From Cladorhizidae sp. MBARI D1340-BT2 (Eukaryota; Porifera; Demospongiae; Poecilosclerida; Cladorhizidae): a DNA stretch of 64,000 nt. The stretch's first letter is position 1, and the number at the start of each line of letters is the position of its first letter. A program made the translations under genes and the position numbers. Below the pieces are notes generated by a model, which was given only the letters and a program-made list of their open reading frames with translations, was not told where the DNA came from and did not search any database. The stretch covers positions 270,501 to 334,500 of the forward strand of contig JAQNBH010000251.1 of assembly GCA_028752905.1 (NCBI GenBank), in the 5' to 3' direction. Of the stretch, positions 38,501 to 51,530 are shown one piece after another.

Positions 38501-41500
38501 TCTCTACACTTCAATTAATAGACTTGATATATAGCTCTAAAGGTAGGCCTCTCTCTGTTCTCTCTCTTGATACCAAACATCCGTATATTCTGCATACTTC
38601 ACAGTAATGGACTTGATAGAATCACAAGATAGGTTTCTCTCTGCTCTCTCTTGATGCTAAATATGTTAGCTTCATGGATTCTCCAAACTTCATTGATATA
38701 TAGCTATTAAGACAGGTCTCTCTCTGTGCTCTCTGTTGATACCAAAAATCCATTTATTATGCACACTTCACTGTAATGGACTTGATATGACTCGAATGAT
38801 AGGTTTCTCTATGTGTTCTCTATCTTGATGCTAGACAGGTTAGCTTCATAGATTCTCCACACTTCACTGAATAAACTTGATATATATCTATTAAGATTGG
38901 TCTCTCCCTGTGCTCTCTGTTGATATCAAACATCCATAATATTCTGCAAACTTCACTGTAATGGACTTGATATGATTCGAATTATAGGTTTCATTATGTG
39001 TTCTCTATCTTGATATTTTCCCTAATTTGGTCTATATGTTTCTCATTTTCCCCCAAAAAATCTAATTTTTTTGCCGTAAAGCTCATAACTGTTCTACACT
39101 TTACCCAAAAAAGATAATTTTTATATCACCGGATAGCCCTTCTAATTATCTGTCTTTTGTACGTGCCAAAAGTTTGAGTACTCTAAGTATTAGCAAGTTA
39201 TGGTGATTTGAAGTGGTAAGGTTTGCGATATTTCCTGGCGTTTTCCAGTTGCCAAAGCGGTGGCCTGCCAGTGAAAAACCACTACATTTATTGATAATCT
39301 GTTGACATGTTGCAGATAAGGGCCTTCTCTATCAGTTGACAAAATCTGGGACATGGTCTTGTTAATTAGGGCAGTTATGAATTGTACTCTTACTTGATGC
39401 TAAACATGTTAGCTTCGTAGATTATCCACACTTCACTGAATAGACTTGATGTAAAGCTATTAACATAGGACTCTCTAAGTGCTCTCTCTTGATACAAACA
39501 TCCATATATTCTGCACACTTCACTGTAATGGACTTGATATGATTCGAATGATAGGTTTCATTATGTGTTCTCTATCTTGATATTTGTCCTAATTTGGTCT
39601 ATATGTTTCTCATTTCCCCCCCAAAAATCTTGTTTTTTTGCCGTAAAGCTCATAACTTTTCTAAACTTTATCCAAAAATGATAATTTTTATATCACTGGA
39701 TAGCCCTTCTAATTATCTGTCTTTTGTACGTGCCAAATATTTGAGTACTCTAAGTATTAGCAAGTTATGGTGATTTGAAGTGGTAAGGTTTGCGATATTT
39801 CCTGGCGTTTTCCAGTTGCCAAAGCGGTGGCCTGCCAGTGAAAAACCACTACATTTATTGATAATCTGTTGATATGTTGCAGATAAGGGCCTTCTCTATC
39901 AGTTGACAAAATCTGGGACTTTGGTCTTGTTAATTAGGGCAGTTATGAATTGTACTCTTACTTGATGGTAAACATGTTAGCTTCGTAGATTATCCACACT
40001 TCACTGAATAGAGTTGATGTATAGCTATTAAGATAGGACTCTCTAAGTGCTCTCTCTTGATACCAAACATCCATATATTCTGCACACTTCACTGTAATGG
40101 ACTTGCAAGATAGGTATCTCTCAGTGTTCTCTATCTTGTGCTAAACATGTTAGCTTCATAGATTCTCTACACTTCAATTAATAGACTTGATATATAGCTC
40201 TAAAGGTAGGCCTCTCTCTGTTCTCTCTCTTGATACCAAACATCCGTATATTCTGCATACTTCACAGTAATGGACTTGATAGAATCACAAGATAGGTTTC
40301 TCTCTGCTCTCTCTTGATGCTAAATATGTTAGCTTCATGGATTCTCCAAACTTCATTGATATATAGCTATTAAGACAGGTCTCTCTCTGTGCTCTCTGTT
40401 GATACAAAAAAAACATTTATTATGCATACTTCACTGTAATGGACTTGATATGACTCGAATGATAGGTTTCTCTATGTGTTCTCTATCTTGATGCTAGACA
40501 GGTTAGCTTCATAGATTCTCCACACTTCACTGAATAAACTTGATATATATCTATTAAGATTGGTCTCTCCCTGTGCTCTCTGTTGATATCAAACATCCAT
40601 AATATTCTGCAAACTTCACTGTAATGGACTTGATATGATTCGAATGATAGGTTTCATTATGTGTTCTCTATCTTGATATTTGCCCTAATTTGGTCTATAT
40701 GTTTCTCATTTCCCCCCAAAAAATCTTGTTTTTTTGCCGTAAAGCTCATAACTGTTCTACACTTTACCCAAAAAAGATAATTTTTATATCACCGGATAGC
40801 CCTTCTAATTATCTGTCTTTTGTATGTGCCAAAAGTTTGAGTACTCTAAGTATTAGCAAGTTATGGTGATTTGAAGTGGTAAGGTTTGCGATATTTCCTG
40901 GCGTTTTCCAGTTGCCAAAGCGGTGGCCTGCCAGTGAAAAACCACTACATTTATTGATAATCTGTTGACATGTTGCAGATAAGGGCCTTCTCTATCAGTT
41001 GACAAAATCTGGGACATGTTCTTGTTAATTAGGGCAGTTATGAATTGTACTCTTACTTGATGCTAAACATGTTAGCTTCGTAGATTATCCACACTTCACT
41101 GAATAGACTTGATGTAAAGCTATTAAGATAGGACTCTCTAAGTGCTCTCTCTTGATACAAACATCCATATATTCTGCACACTTCACTGTAATGGACTTGA
41201 TATGATTCGAATGATAGGTTTCATTATGTGTTCTCTATCTTGATATTTGCCCTAATTTGGTCTATATGTTTCTCATTTTCCCCCAAAAAATCTTGTTTTT
41301 TTGCCGTAAAGCTCATAACTGTTCTACACTTTACCCAAAAAAGATAATTTTTATATCACCGGATAGCCCTTCTAATTATCTGTCTTTTCTACGTGCCAAA
41401 AGTTTGAGTACTCTAAGTATTAGCAAGTTATGGTGATTTGAAGTGGTAAGGTTTGCGATATTTCCTGGCGTTTTCCAGTTGCCAAAGCGGTGGCCTGCCA

Positions 41501-44500
41501 GTGAAAAACCACTACATTTATTGATAATCTGTTGACATGTTGCAGATAAGGGCCTTCTCTATCAGTTGACAAAATCTGGGACTTTGGTCTTGTTAATTAG
41601 GGCAGTTATGAATTGTACTCTTACTTGATGCTAAACATGTTAGCTTCGTAGATTATCCACACTTCACTGAATAGACTTGATGTAAAGCTATTAACATAGG
41701 ACTCTCTAAGTGCTCTCTCTTGATACAAACATCCATATATTCTGCACACTTCACTGTAATGGACTTGATATGATTCGAATGATAGGTTTCATTATGTGTT
41801 CTCTATCTTGATATTTGTCCTAATTTGGTCTATATGTTTCTCATTTCCCCCCCAAAAATCTTGTTTTTTTGCCGTAAAGCTCATAACTTTTCTAAACTTT
41901 ATCCAAAAATGATAATTTTTATATCACTGGATAGCCCTTCTAATTATCTGTCTTTTGTACGTGCCAAATATTTGAGTACTCTAAGTATTAGCAAGTTATG
42001 GTGATTTGAAGTGGTAAGGTTTGCGATATTTCCTGGCGTTTTCCAGTTGCCAAAGCGGTGGCCTGCCAGTGAAAAACCACTACATTTATTGATAATCTGT
42101 TGATATGTTGCAGATAAGGGCCTTCTCTATCAGTTGACAAAATCTGGGACTTTGGTCTTGTTAATTAGGGCAGTTATGAATTGTACTCTTACTTGATGGT
42201 AAACATGTTAGCTTCGTAGATTATCCACACTTCACTGAATAGAGTTGATGTATAGCTATTAAGATAGGACTCTCTAAGTGCTCTCTCTTGATACCAAACA
42301 TCCATATATTCTGCACACTTCACTGTAATGGACTTGCAAGATAGGTATCTCTCAGTGTTCTCTATCTTGTGCTAAACATGTTAGCTTCATAGATTCTCTA
42401 CACTTCAATTAATAGACTTGATATATAGCTCTAAAGGTAGGCCTCTCTCTGTTCTCTCTCTTGATACCAAACATCCGTATATTCTGCATACTTCACAGTA
42501 ATGGACTTGATAGAATCACAAGATAGGTTTCTCTCTGCTCTCTCTTGATGCTAAATATGTTAGCTTCATGGATTCTCCAAACTTCATTGATATATAGCTA
42601 TTAAGACAGGTCTCTCTCTGTGCTCTCTGTTGATACAAAAAAAACATTTATTATGCATACTTCACTGTAATGGACTTGATATGACTCGAATGATAGGTTT
42701 CTCTATGTGTTCTCTATCTTGATGCTAGACAGGTTAGCTTCATAGATTCTCCACACTTCACTGAATAAACTTGATATATATCTATTAAGATTGGTCTCTC
42801 CCTGTGCTCTCTGTTGATATCAAACATCCATAATATTCTGCAAACTTCACTGTAATGGACTTGATATGATTCGAATGATAGGTTTCATTATGTGTTCTCT
42901 ATCTTGATATTTGCCCTAATTTGGTCTATATGTTTCTCATTTCCCCCCAAAAAATCTTGTTTTTTTGCCGTAAAGCTCATAACTGTTCTACACTTTACCC
43001 AAAAAAGATAATTTTTATATCACCGGATAGCCCTTCTAATTATCTGTCTTTTGTATGTGCCAAAAGTTTGAGTACTCTAAGTATTAGCAAGTTATGGTGA
43101 TTTGAAGTGGTAAGGTTTGCGATATTTCCTGGCGTTTTCCAGTTGCCAAAGCGGTGGCCTGCCAGTGAAAAACCACTACATTTATTGATAATCTGTTGAC
43201 ATGTTGCAGATAAGGGCCTTCTCTATCAGTTGACAAAATCTGGGACATGTTCTTGTTAATTAGGGCAGTTATGAATTGTACTCTTACTTGATGCTAAACA
43301 TGTTAGCTTCGTAGATTATCCACACTTCACTGAATAGACTTGATGTAAAGCTATTAAGATAGGACTCTCTAAGTGCTCTCTCTTGATACAAACATCCATA
43401 TATTCTGCACACTTCACTGTAATGGACTTGATATGATTCGAATGATAGGTTTCATTATGTGTTCTCTATCTTGATATTTGCCCTAATTTGGTCTATATGT
43501 TTCTCATTTTCCCCCAAAAAATCTTGTTTTTTTGCCGTAAAGCTCATAACTGTTCTACACTTTACCCAAAAAAGATAATTTTTATATCACCGGATAGCCC
43601 TTCTAATTATCTGTCTTTTCTACGTGCCAAAAGTTTGAGTACTCTAAGTATTAGCAAGTTATGGTGATTTGAAGTGGTAAGGTTTGCGATATTTCCTGGC
43701 GTTTTCCAGTTGCCAAAGCGGTGGCCTGCCAGTGAAAAACCACTACATTTATTGATAATCTGTTGACATGTTGCAGATAAGGGCCTTCTCTATCAGTTGA
43801 CAAAATCTGGGACTTTGGTCTTGTTAATTAGGGCAGTTATGAATTGTACTCTTACTTGATGCTAAACATGTTAGCTTCGTAGATTATCCACACTTCACTG
43901 AATAGACTTGATGTATAGCTATTAAGATAGGACTCTCTAAGTGCTCTCTCTTGCCAAACATCCATATATTCTGCACACTTCACTGTAATGGACTTGCAAG
44001 ATAGGTATCTCTCAGTGTTCTCTATCTTGTGCTAAACATGTTAGCTTCATAGATTCTCTACACTTCAATTAATAGACTTGATATATAGCTCTAAAGGTAG
44101 GCCTCTCTCTGTTCTCTCTCTTGATACCAAACATCCGTATATTCTGCATACTTCACAGTAATGGACTTGATAGAATCACAAGATAGGTTTCTCTCTGCTC
44201 TCTCTTGATGCTAAATATGTTAGCTTCATGGATTCTCCAAACTTCATTGATATATAGCTATTAAGACAGGTCTCTCTCTGTGCTCTCTGTTGATACCAAA
44301 AACCCATTTATTATGCATACTTCACTGTAATGGACTTGATATGATTCGAATGATAGGTTTCATTATGTGTTCTCTATCTTGATATTTGCCCTAATTTGGT
44401 CTATATGTTTCTCATTTCCCCCCCAAAAATCTTGTTTTTTTGCCGTAAAGCTCATAACTGTTCTACACTTTACCCAAAAAAGATAATTTTTATATCACCA

Positions 44501-44769
44501 GATAGCCCTTCTAATTATCTGTCTTTTGTACGTGCCAAAAGTTTGAGTACTCTAAGTATTAGCAAGTTATGGTGATTTGAAGTGGTAAGGTTTGCGATAT
44601 TTCCTGGCGTTTTCCAGTTGCCAAAGCGGTGGCCTGCCAGTGAAAAACCACTACATTTATTGATAATCTGTTGACATGTTGCAGATAAGGGCCTTCTCTA
44701 TCAGTTGACAAAATCTGGGACTTTGGTCTTGTTAATTAGGGCAGTTATGAATTGTACTCTTACTTGATG
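32529..44769. repeat. Large segmental duplication, copy 1 (~12.24 kb)
   Basis: This stretch recurs at an offset of exactly 12513 bp. Matching private markers include CAGAGTAATGG (33120 and 45633), CTGCAAGTG (33786 and 46299), TATTTTCCCTAA (near 39014 and 51527), CTCTTGCCAAAC (near 43949 and 56462) and CACCAGATAG (near 44497 and 57010). To the left the copies diverge at 32528 (C) versus 45041 (T) and earlier. To the right they diverge at 44770 (G) versus 57283 (C). I saw no difference at the markers checked but did not compare every base. Confidence 0.88.
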
Positions 44770-44954
44770 GTAAACATGTTAGCTTCGTAGATTATCCACA
44801 CTTCACTGAATAGACTTGATGTAAAGCTATTAAGATAGGACTCTCTAAGTGCTCTCTCTTGATACAAACATCCATATATTCTGCACACTTCACTGTAATG
44901 GACTTGATATGATTCGAATGATAGGTTTCATTATGTGTTCTCTATCTTGATATT
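39018..44954. repeat. Satellite segment S-L-S-S-L-S-M-S with nested 2231-bp duplication
   Basis: Landmarks 39257, 39824, 40920, 41487, 42055, 43151, 43718, 44626 and 45194 give this order. A block of S-L-S content is duplicated inside it at an offset of 2231 bp. The private word TAACATAGGA occurs at 39461 and 41692, and the U copies at 39824 and 42055 share ATTTGTCCTAATT, ATCACTGGATAG and CAAATATTTGAG. The U copies at 40920 and 43151 share GGGACATGTTCTTG. The M unit is 908 bp because it lost ATA in CTTGATACCAAAC. Confidence 0.9.
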
Positions 44955-47900
44955 TGCCCTAATTTGGTCTATATGTTTCTCATTTTCCCCCCAAAAATCT
45001 TGTTTTTTTGCCGTAAAGCTCATAACTTTTCTAAACTTTATCCAAAAAAGATAATTTTTATATCACCGGATAGCCCTTCTAATTATCTGTCTTTTGTACG
45101 TGCCAAATTTTTGAGTACTCTAAGTATTAGCAAGTTATGGTGATTTGAAGTGGTAAGGTTTGCGATATTTCCTGGCGTTTTCCAGTTGCCAAAGCGGTGG
45201 CCTGCCAGTGAAAAACCACTACATTTATTGATAATCTGTTGATATGTTGCAGATAAGGGCCTTCTCTATCAGTTGACAAAATCTGGGACTTTGGTCTTGT
45301 TAATTAGGGCAGTTATGAATTGTACTCTTACTTGATGGTAAACATGTTAGCTTCGTAGATTATCCACACTTCACTGAATAGAGTTGATGTATAGCTATTA
45401 AGATAGGACTCTCTAAGTGCTCTCTCTTGATACCAAACATCCATATATTCTGCACACTTCACTGTAATGGACTTGCAAGATAGGTATCTCTCAGTGTTCT
45501 CTATCTTGTGCTAAACATGTTAGCTTCATAGATTCTCTACACTTCAATTAATAGACTTGATATATAGCTCTAAAGGTAGGCCTCTCTCTGTTCTCTCTCT
45601 TGATACCAAACATCCGTATATTCTGCATACTTCAGAGTAATGGACTTGATAGAATCACAAGATAGGTTTCTCTCTGCTCTCTCTTGATGCTAAATATGTT
45701 AGCTTCATGGATTCTCCAAACTTCATTGATATATAGCTATTAAGACAGGTCTCTCTCTGTGCTCTCTGTTGATACAAAAAAAACATTTATTATGCATACT
45801 TCACTGTAATGGACTTGATATGACTCGAATGATAGGTTTCTCTATGTGTTCTCTATCTTGATGCTAGACAGGTTAGCTTCATAGATTCTCCACACTTCAC
45901 TGAATAAACTTGATATATATCTATTAAGATTGGTCTCTCCCTGTGCTCTCTGTTGATATCAAACATCCATAATATTCTGCAAACTTCACTGTAATGGACT
46001 TGATATGATTCGAATGATAGGTTTCATTATGTGTTCTCTATCTTGATATTTGCCCTAATTTGGTCTATATGTTTCTCATTTTCCCCCAAAAAATCTTGTT
46101 TTTTTGCCGTAAAGCTCATAACTGTTCTACACTTTACCCAAAAAAGATAATTTTTATATCACCGGATAGCCCTTCTAATTATCTGTCTTTTGTACGTACC
46201 AAAAGTTTGAGTACTCTAAGTATTAGCAAGTTATGGTGATTTGAAGTGGTAAGGTTTGCGATATTTCCTGGCGTTTTCCAGTTGCCAAAGCGGTGGCCTG
46301 CAAGTGAAAAACCACTACATTTATTGATAATCTGTTGATATGTTGCAGATAAGGGCCTTCTCTATCAGTTGACAAAATCTGGGACTTTGGTCTTGTTAAT
46401 TAGGGCAGTTATGAATTGTACTCTTACTTGATGCTAAACATGTTAGCTTCGTAGATTATTCACACTTCACTGAATAGACTTGATGTATAGCTATTAAGAT
46501 AGGACTCTCTAAGTGCTCTCTCTTGATACCAAACATCCATATATTCTGCACACTTCACTGTAATGGACTTGCAAGATAGGTATCTCTCAATGTTCTCTAT
46601 CTTGAGCTAAACATGTTAGGTTCATAGATTCTCTACACTTCAATTAATAGACTTGATATATAGCTCTAAAGGTAGGCCTCTCTCTGTTCTCTCTCTTGAT
46701 ACCAAACATCCGTATATTCTGCATACTTCACAGTAATGGACTTGATAGAATCACAAGATAGGTTTCTCTCTGCTCTCTCTTGATGCTAAATATGTTAGCT
46801 TCATGGATTCTCCAAACTTCATTGATATATAGCTATTAAGACAGGTCTCTCTCTGTGCTCTCTGTTGATACCAAAAATCCATTTATTATGCACACTTCAC
46901 TGTAATGGACTTGATATGACTCGAATGATAGGTTTCTCTATGTGTTCTCTATCTTGATGCTAGACAGGTTAGCTTCATAGATTCTCCACACTTCACTGAA
47001 TAAACTTGATATATATCTATTAAGATTGGTCTCTCCCTGTGCTCTCTGTTGATATCAAACATCCATAATATTCTGCAAACTTCACTGTAATGGACTTGAT
47101 ATGATTCGAATTATAGGTTTCATTATGTGTTCTCTATCTTGATATTTGCCCTAATTTGGTCTATATGTTTCTCATTTCCCCCCAAAAAATCTAATTTTTT
47201 TGCCGTAAAGCTCATAACTGTTCTACACTTTACCCAAAAAAGATAATTTTTATATCACCGGATAGCCCTTCTAATTATCTGTCTTTTGTACGTGCCAAAT
47301 TTTTGAGTACTCTAAGTATTAGCAAGTTATGGTGATTTGAAGTGGTAAGGTTTGCGATATTTCCTGGCGTTTTCCAGTTGCCAAAGCGGTGGCCTGCCAG
47401 TGAAAAACCACTACATTTATTGATAATCTGTTGATATGTTGCAGATAAGGGCCTTCTCTATCAGTTGACAAAATCTGGGACTTTGGTCTTGTTAATTAGG
47501 GCAGTTATGAATTGTACTCTTACTTGATGGTAAACATGTTAGCTTCGTAGATTATCCACACTTCACTGAATAGAGTTGATGTATAGCTATTAAGATAGGA
47601 CTCTCTAAGTGCTCTCTCTTGATACCAAACATCCATATATTCTGCACACTTCACTGTAATGGACTTGCAAGATAGGTATCTCTCAGTGTTCTCTATCTTG
47701 TGCTAAACATGTTAGCTTCATAGATTCTCTACACTTCAATTAATAGACTTGATATATAGCTCTAAAGGTAGGCCTCTCTCTGTTCTCTCTCTTGATACCA
47801 AACATCCGTATATTCTGCATACTTCACAGTAATGGACTTGATAGAATCACAAGATAGGTTTCTCTCTGCTCTCTCTTGATGCTAAATATGTTAGCTTCAT

Positions 47901-50900
47901 GGATTCTCCAAACTTCATTGATATATAGCTATTAAGACAGGTCTCTCTCTGTGCTCTCTGTTGATACAAAAAAAACATTTATTATGCATACTTCACTGTA
48001 ATGGACTTGATATGACTCGAATGATAGGTTTCTCTATGTGTTCTCTATCTTGATGCTAGACAGGTTAGCTTCATAGATTCTCCACACTTCACTGAATAAA
48101 CTTGATATATATCTATTAAGATTGGTCTCTCCCTGTGCTCTCTGTTGATATCAAACATCCATAATATTCTGCAAACTTCACTGTAATGGACTTGATATGA
48201 TTCGAATGATAGGTTTCATTATGTGTTCTCTATCTTGATATTTGCCCTAATTTGGTCTATATGTTTCTCATTTTCCCCCAAAAAATCTTGTTTTTTTGCC
48301 GTAAAGCTCATAACTGTTCTACACTTTACCCAAAAAAGATAATTTTTATATCACCGGATAGCCCTTCTAATTATCTGTCTTTTGTACGTTCCAAAAGTTT
48401 GAGTACTCTAAGTATTAGCAAGTTATGGTGATTTGAAGTGGTAAGGTTTGCGATATTTCCTGGCGTTTTCCAGTTGCCAAAGCGGTGGCCTGCCAGTGAA
48501 AAACCACTACATTTATTGATAATCTGTTGATATGTTGCAGATAAGGGCCTTCTCTATCAGTTGACAAAATCTGGGACTTTGGTCTTGTTAATTAGGGCAG
48601 TTATGAATTGTACTCTTACTTGATGGTAAACATGTTAGCTTCGTAGATTATCCACACTTCACTGAATAGAGTTGATGTATAGCTATTAAGATAGGACTCT
48701 CTAAGTGCTCTCTCTTGATACCAAACATCCATATATTCTGCACACTTCACTGTAATGGACTTGCAAGATAGGTATCTCTCAGTGTTCTCTATCTTGTGCT
48801 AAACATGTTAGCTTCATAGATTCTCTACACTTCAATTAATAGACTTGATATATAGCTCTAAAGGTAGGCCTCTCTCTGTTCTCTCTCTTGATACCAAACA
48901 TCCGTATATTCTGCATACTTCACAGTAATGGACTTGATAGAATCACAAGATAGGTTTCTCTCTGCTCTCTCTTGATGCTAAATATGTTAGCTTCATGGAT
49001 TCTCCAAACTTCATTGATATATAGCTATTAAGACAGGTCTCTCTCTGTGCTCTCTGTTGATACAAAAAAAACATTTATTATGCATACTTCACTGTAATGG
49101 ACTTGATATGACTCGAATGATAGGTTTCTCTATGTGTTCTCTATCTTGATGCTAGACAGGTTAGCTTCATAGATTCTCCACACTTCACTGAATAAACTTG
49201 ATATATATCTATTAAGATTGGTCTCTCCCTGTGCTCTCTGTTGATATCAAACATCCATAATATTCTGCAAACTTCACTGTAATGGACTTGATATGATTCG
49301 AATGATAGGTTTCATTATGTGTTCTCTATCTTGATATTTGCCCTAATTTGGTCTATATGTTTCTCATTTTCCCCCAAAAAATCTTGTTTTTTTGCCGTAA
49401 AGCTCATAACTGTTCTACACTTTACCCAAAAAAGATAATTTTTATATCACCGGATAGCCCTTCTAATTATCTGTCTTTTGTACGTTCCAAAAGTTTGAGT
49501 ACTCTAAGTATTAGCAAGTTATGGTGATTTGAAGTGGTAAGGTTTGCGATATTTCCTGGCGTTTTCCAGTTGCCAAAGCGGTGGCCTGCCAGTGAAAAAC
49601 CACTACATTTATTGATAATCTGTTGATATGTTGCAGATAAGGGCCTTCTCTATCAGTTGACAAAATCTGGGACTTTGGTCTTGTTAATTAGGGCAGTTAT
49701 GAATTGTACTCTTACTTGATGGTAAACATGTTAGCTTCGTAGATTATCCACACTTCACTGAATAGAGTTGATGTATAGCTATTAAGATAGGACTCTCTAA
49801 GTGCTCTCTCTTGATACCAAACATCCATATATTCTGCACACTTCACTGTAATGGACTTGCAAGATAGGTATCTCTCAGTGTTCTCTATCTTGTGCTAAAC
49901 ATGTTAGCTTCATAGATTCTCTACACTTCAATTAATAGACTTGATATATAGCTCTAAAGGTAGGCCTCTCTCTGTTCTCTCTCTTGATACCAAACATCCG
50001 TATATTCTGCATACTTCACAGTAATGGACTTGATAGAATCACAAGATAGGTTTCTCTCTGCTCTCTCTTGATGCTAAATATGTTAGCTTCATGGATTCTC
50101 CAAACTTCATTGATATATAGCTATTAAGACAGGTCTCTCTCTGTGCTCTCTGTTGATACAAAAAAAACATTTATTATGCATACTTCACTGTAATGGACTT
50201 GATATGACTCGAATGATAGGTTTCTCTATGTGTTCTCTATCTTGATGCTAGACAGGTTAGCTTCATAGATTCTCCACACTTCACTGAATAAACTTGATAT
50301 ATATCTATTAAGATTGGTCTCTCCCTGTGCTCTCTGTTGATATCAAACATCCATAATATTCTGCAAACTTCACTGTAATGGACTTGATATGATTCGAATG
50401 ATAGGTTTCATTATGTGTTCTCTATCTTGATATTTGCCCTAATTTGGTCTATATGTTTCTCATTTTCCCCCAAAAAATCTTGTTTTTTTGCCGTAAAGCT
50501 CATAACTGTTCTACACTTTACCCAAAAAAGATAATTTTTATATCACCGGATAGCCCTTCTAATTATCTGTCTTTTGTACGTTCCAAAAGTTTGAGTACTC
50601 TAAGTATTAGCAAGTTATGGTGATTTGAAGTGGTAAGGTTTGCGATATTTCCTGGCGTTTTCCAGTTGCCAAAGCGGTGGCCTGCCAGTGAAAAACCACT
50701 ACATTTATTGATAATCTGTTGATATGTTGCAGATAAGGGCCTTCTCTATCAGTTGACAAAATCTGGGACTTTGGTCTTGTTAATTAGGGCAGTTATGAAT
50801 TGTACTCTTACTTGATGCTAAACATGTTAGCTTCGTAGATTATTCACACTTCACTGAATAGACTTGATGTATAGCTATTAAGATAGGACTCTCTAAGTGC

Positions 50901-51530
50901 TCTCTCTTGATACCAAACATCCATATATTCTGCACACTTCACTGTAATGGACTTGCAAGATAGGTATCTCTCAATGTTCTCTATCTTGAGCTAAACATGT
51001 TAGGTTCATAGATTCTCTACACTTCAATTAATAGACTTGATATATAGCTCTAAAGGTAGGCCTCTCTCTGTTCTCTCTCTTGATACCAAACATCCGTATA
51101 TTCTGCATACTTCACAGTAATGGACTTGATAGAATCACAAGATAGGTTTCTCTCTGCTCTCTCTTGATGCTAAATATGTTAGCTTCATGGATTCTCCAAA
51201 CTTCATTGATATATAGCTATTAAGACAGGTCTCTCTCTGTGCTCTCTGTTGATACCAAAAATCCATTTATTATGCACACTTCACTGTAATGGACTTGATA
51301 TGACTCGAATGATAGGTTTCTCTATGTGTTCTCTATCTTGATGCTAGACAGGTTAGCTTCATAGATTCTCCACACTTCACTGAATAAACTTGATATATAT
51401 CTATTAAGATTGGTCTCTCCCTGTGCTCTCTGTTGATATCAAACATCCATAATATTCTGCAAACTTCACTGTAATGGACTTGATATGATTCGAATTATAG
51501 GTTTCATTATGTGTTCTCTATCTTGATATT
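44955..51530. repeat. Run of six 1096-bp L units
   Basis: Landmarks 45194, 46290, 47386, 48482, 49578, 50674 and 51770 are all exactly 1096 bp apart. The diagnostic U site runs CAAATTTTTGAG, GTACGTACC, CAAATTTTTGAG, then GTACGTTCC three times. This is the same order as in copies 32681-38161 and belongs to the 12513-bp duplication, so this run is not an independent expansion. Confidence 0.94.

Larger units (their letters stand above)
26962..39017. repeat. Homogeneous run of eleven 1096-bp L units
   Basis: Landmarks fall at 27201, 28297, 29393, 30489, 31585, 32681, 33777, 34873, 35969, 37065, 38161 and 39257, eleven intervals of exactly 1096 bp. Within U the units divide by a diagnostic site: GTACGTACC (copies at 28297, 31585 and 33777), CAAATTTTTGAG (29393, 32681, 34873) and GTACGTTCC (30489, 35969, 37065, 38161). 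The order is a-b-c-a-b-a-b-c-c-c. Units following the first class tend to carry CTCAATGTTC and TTAGGTTCATAG. Absence of length drift over 12 kb points to recent amplification and homogenisation. Confidence 0.95.
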
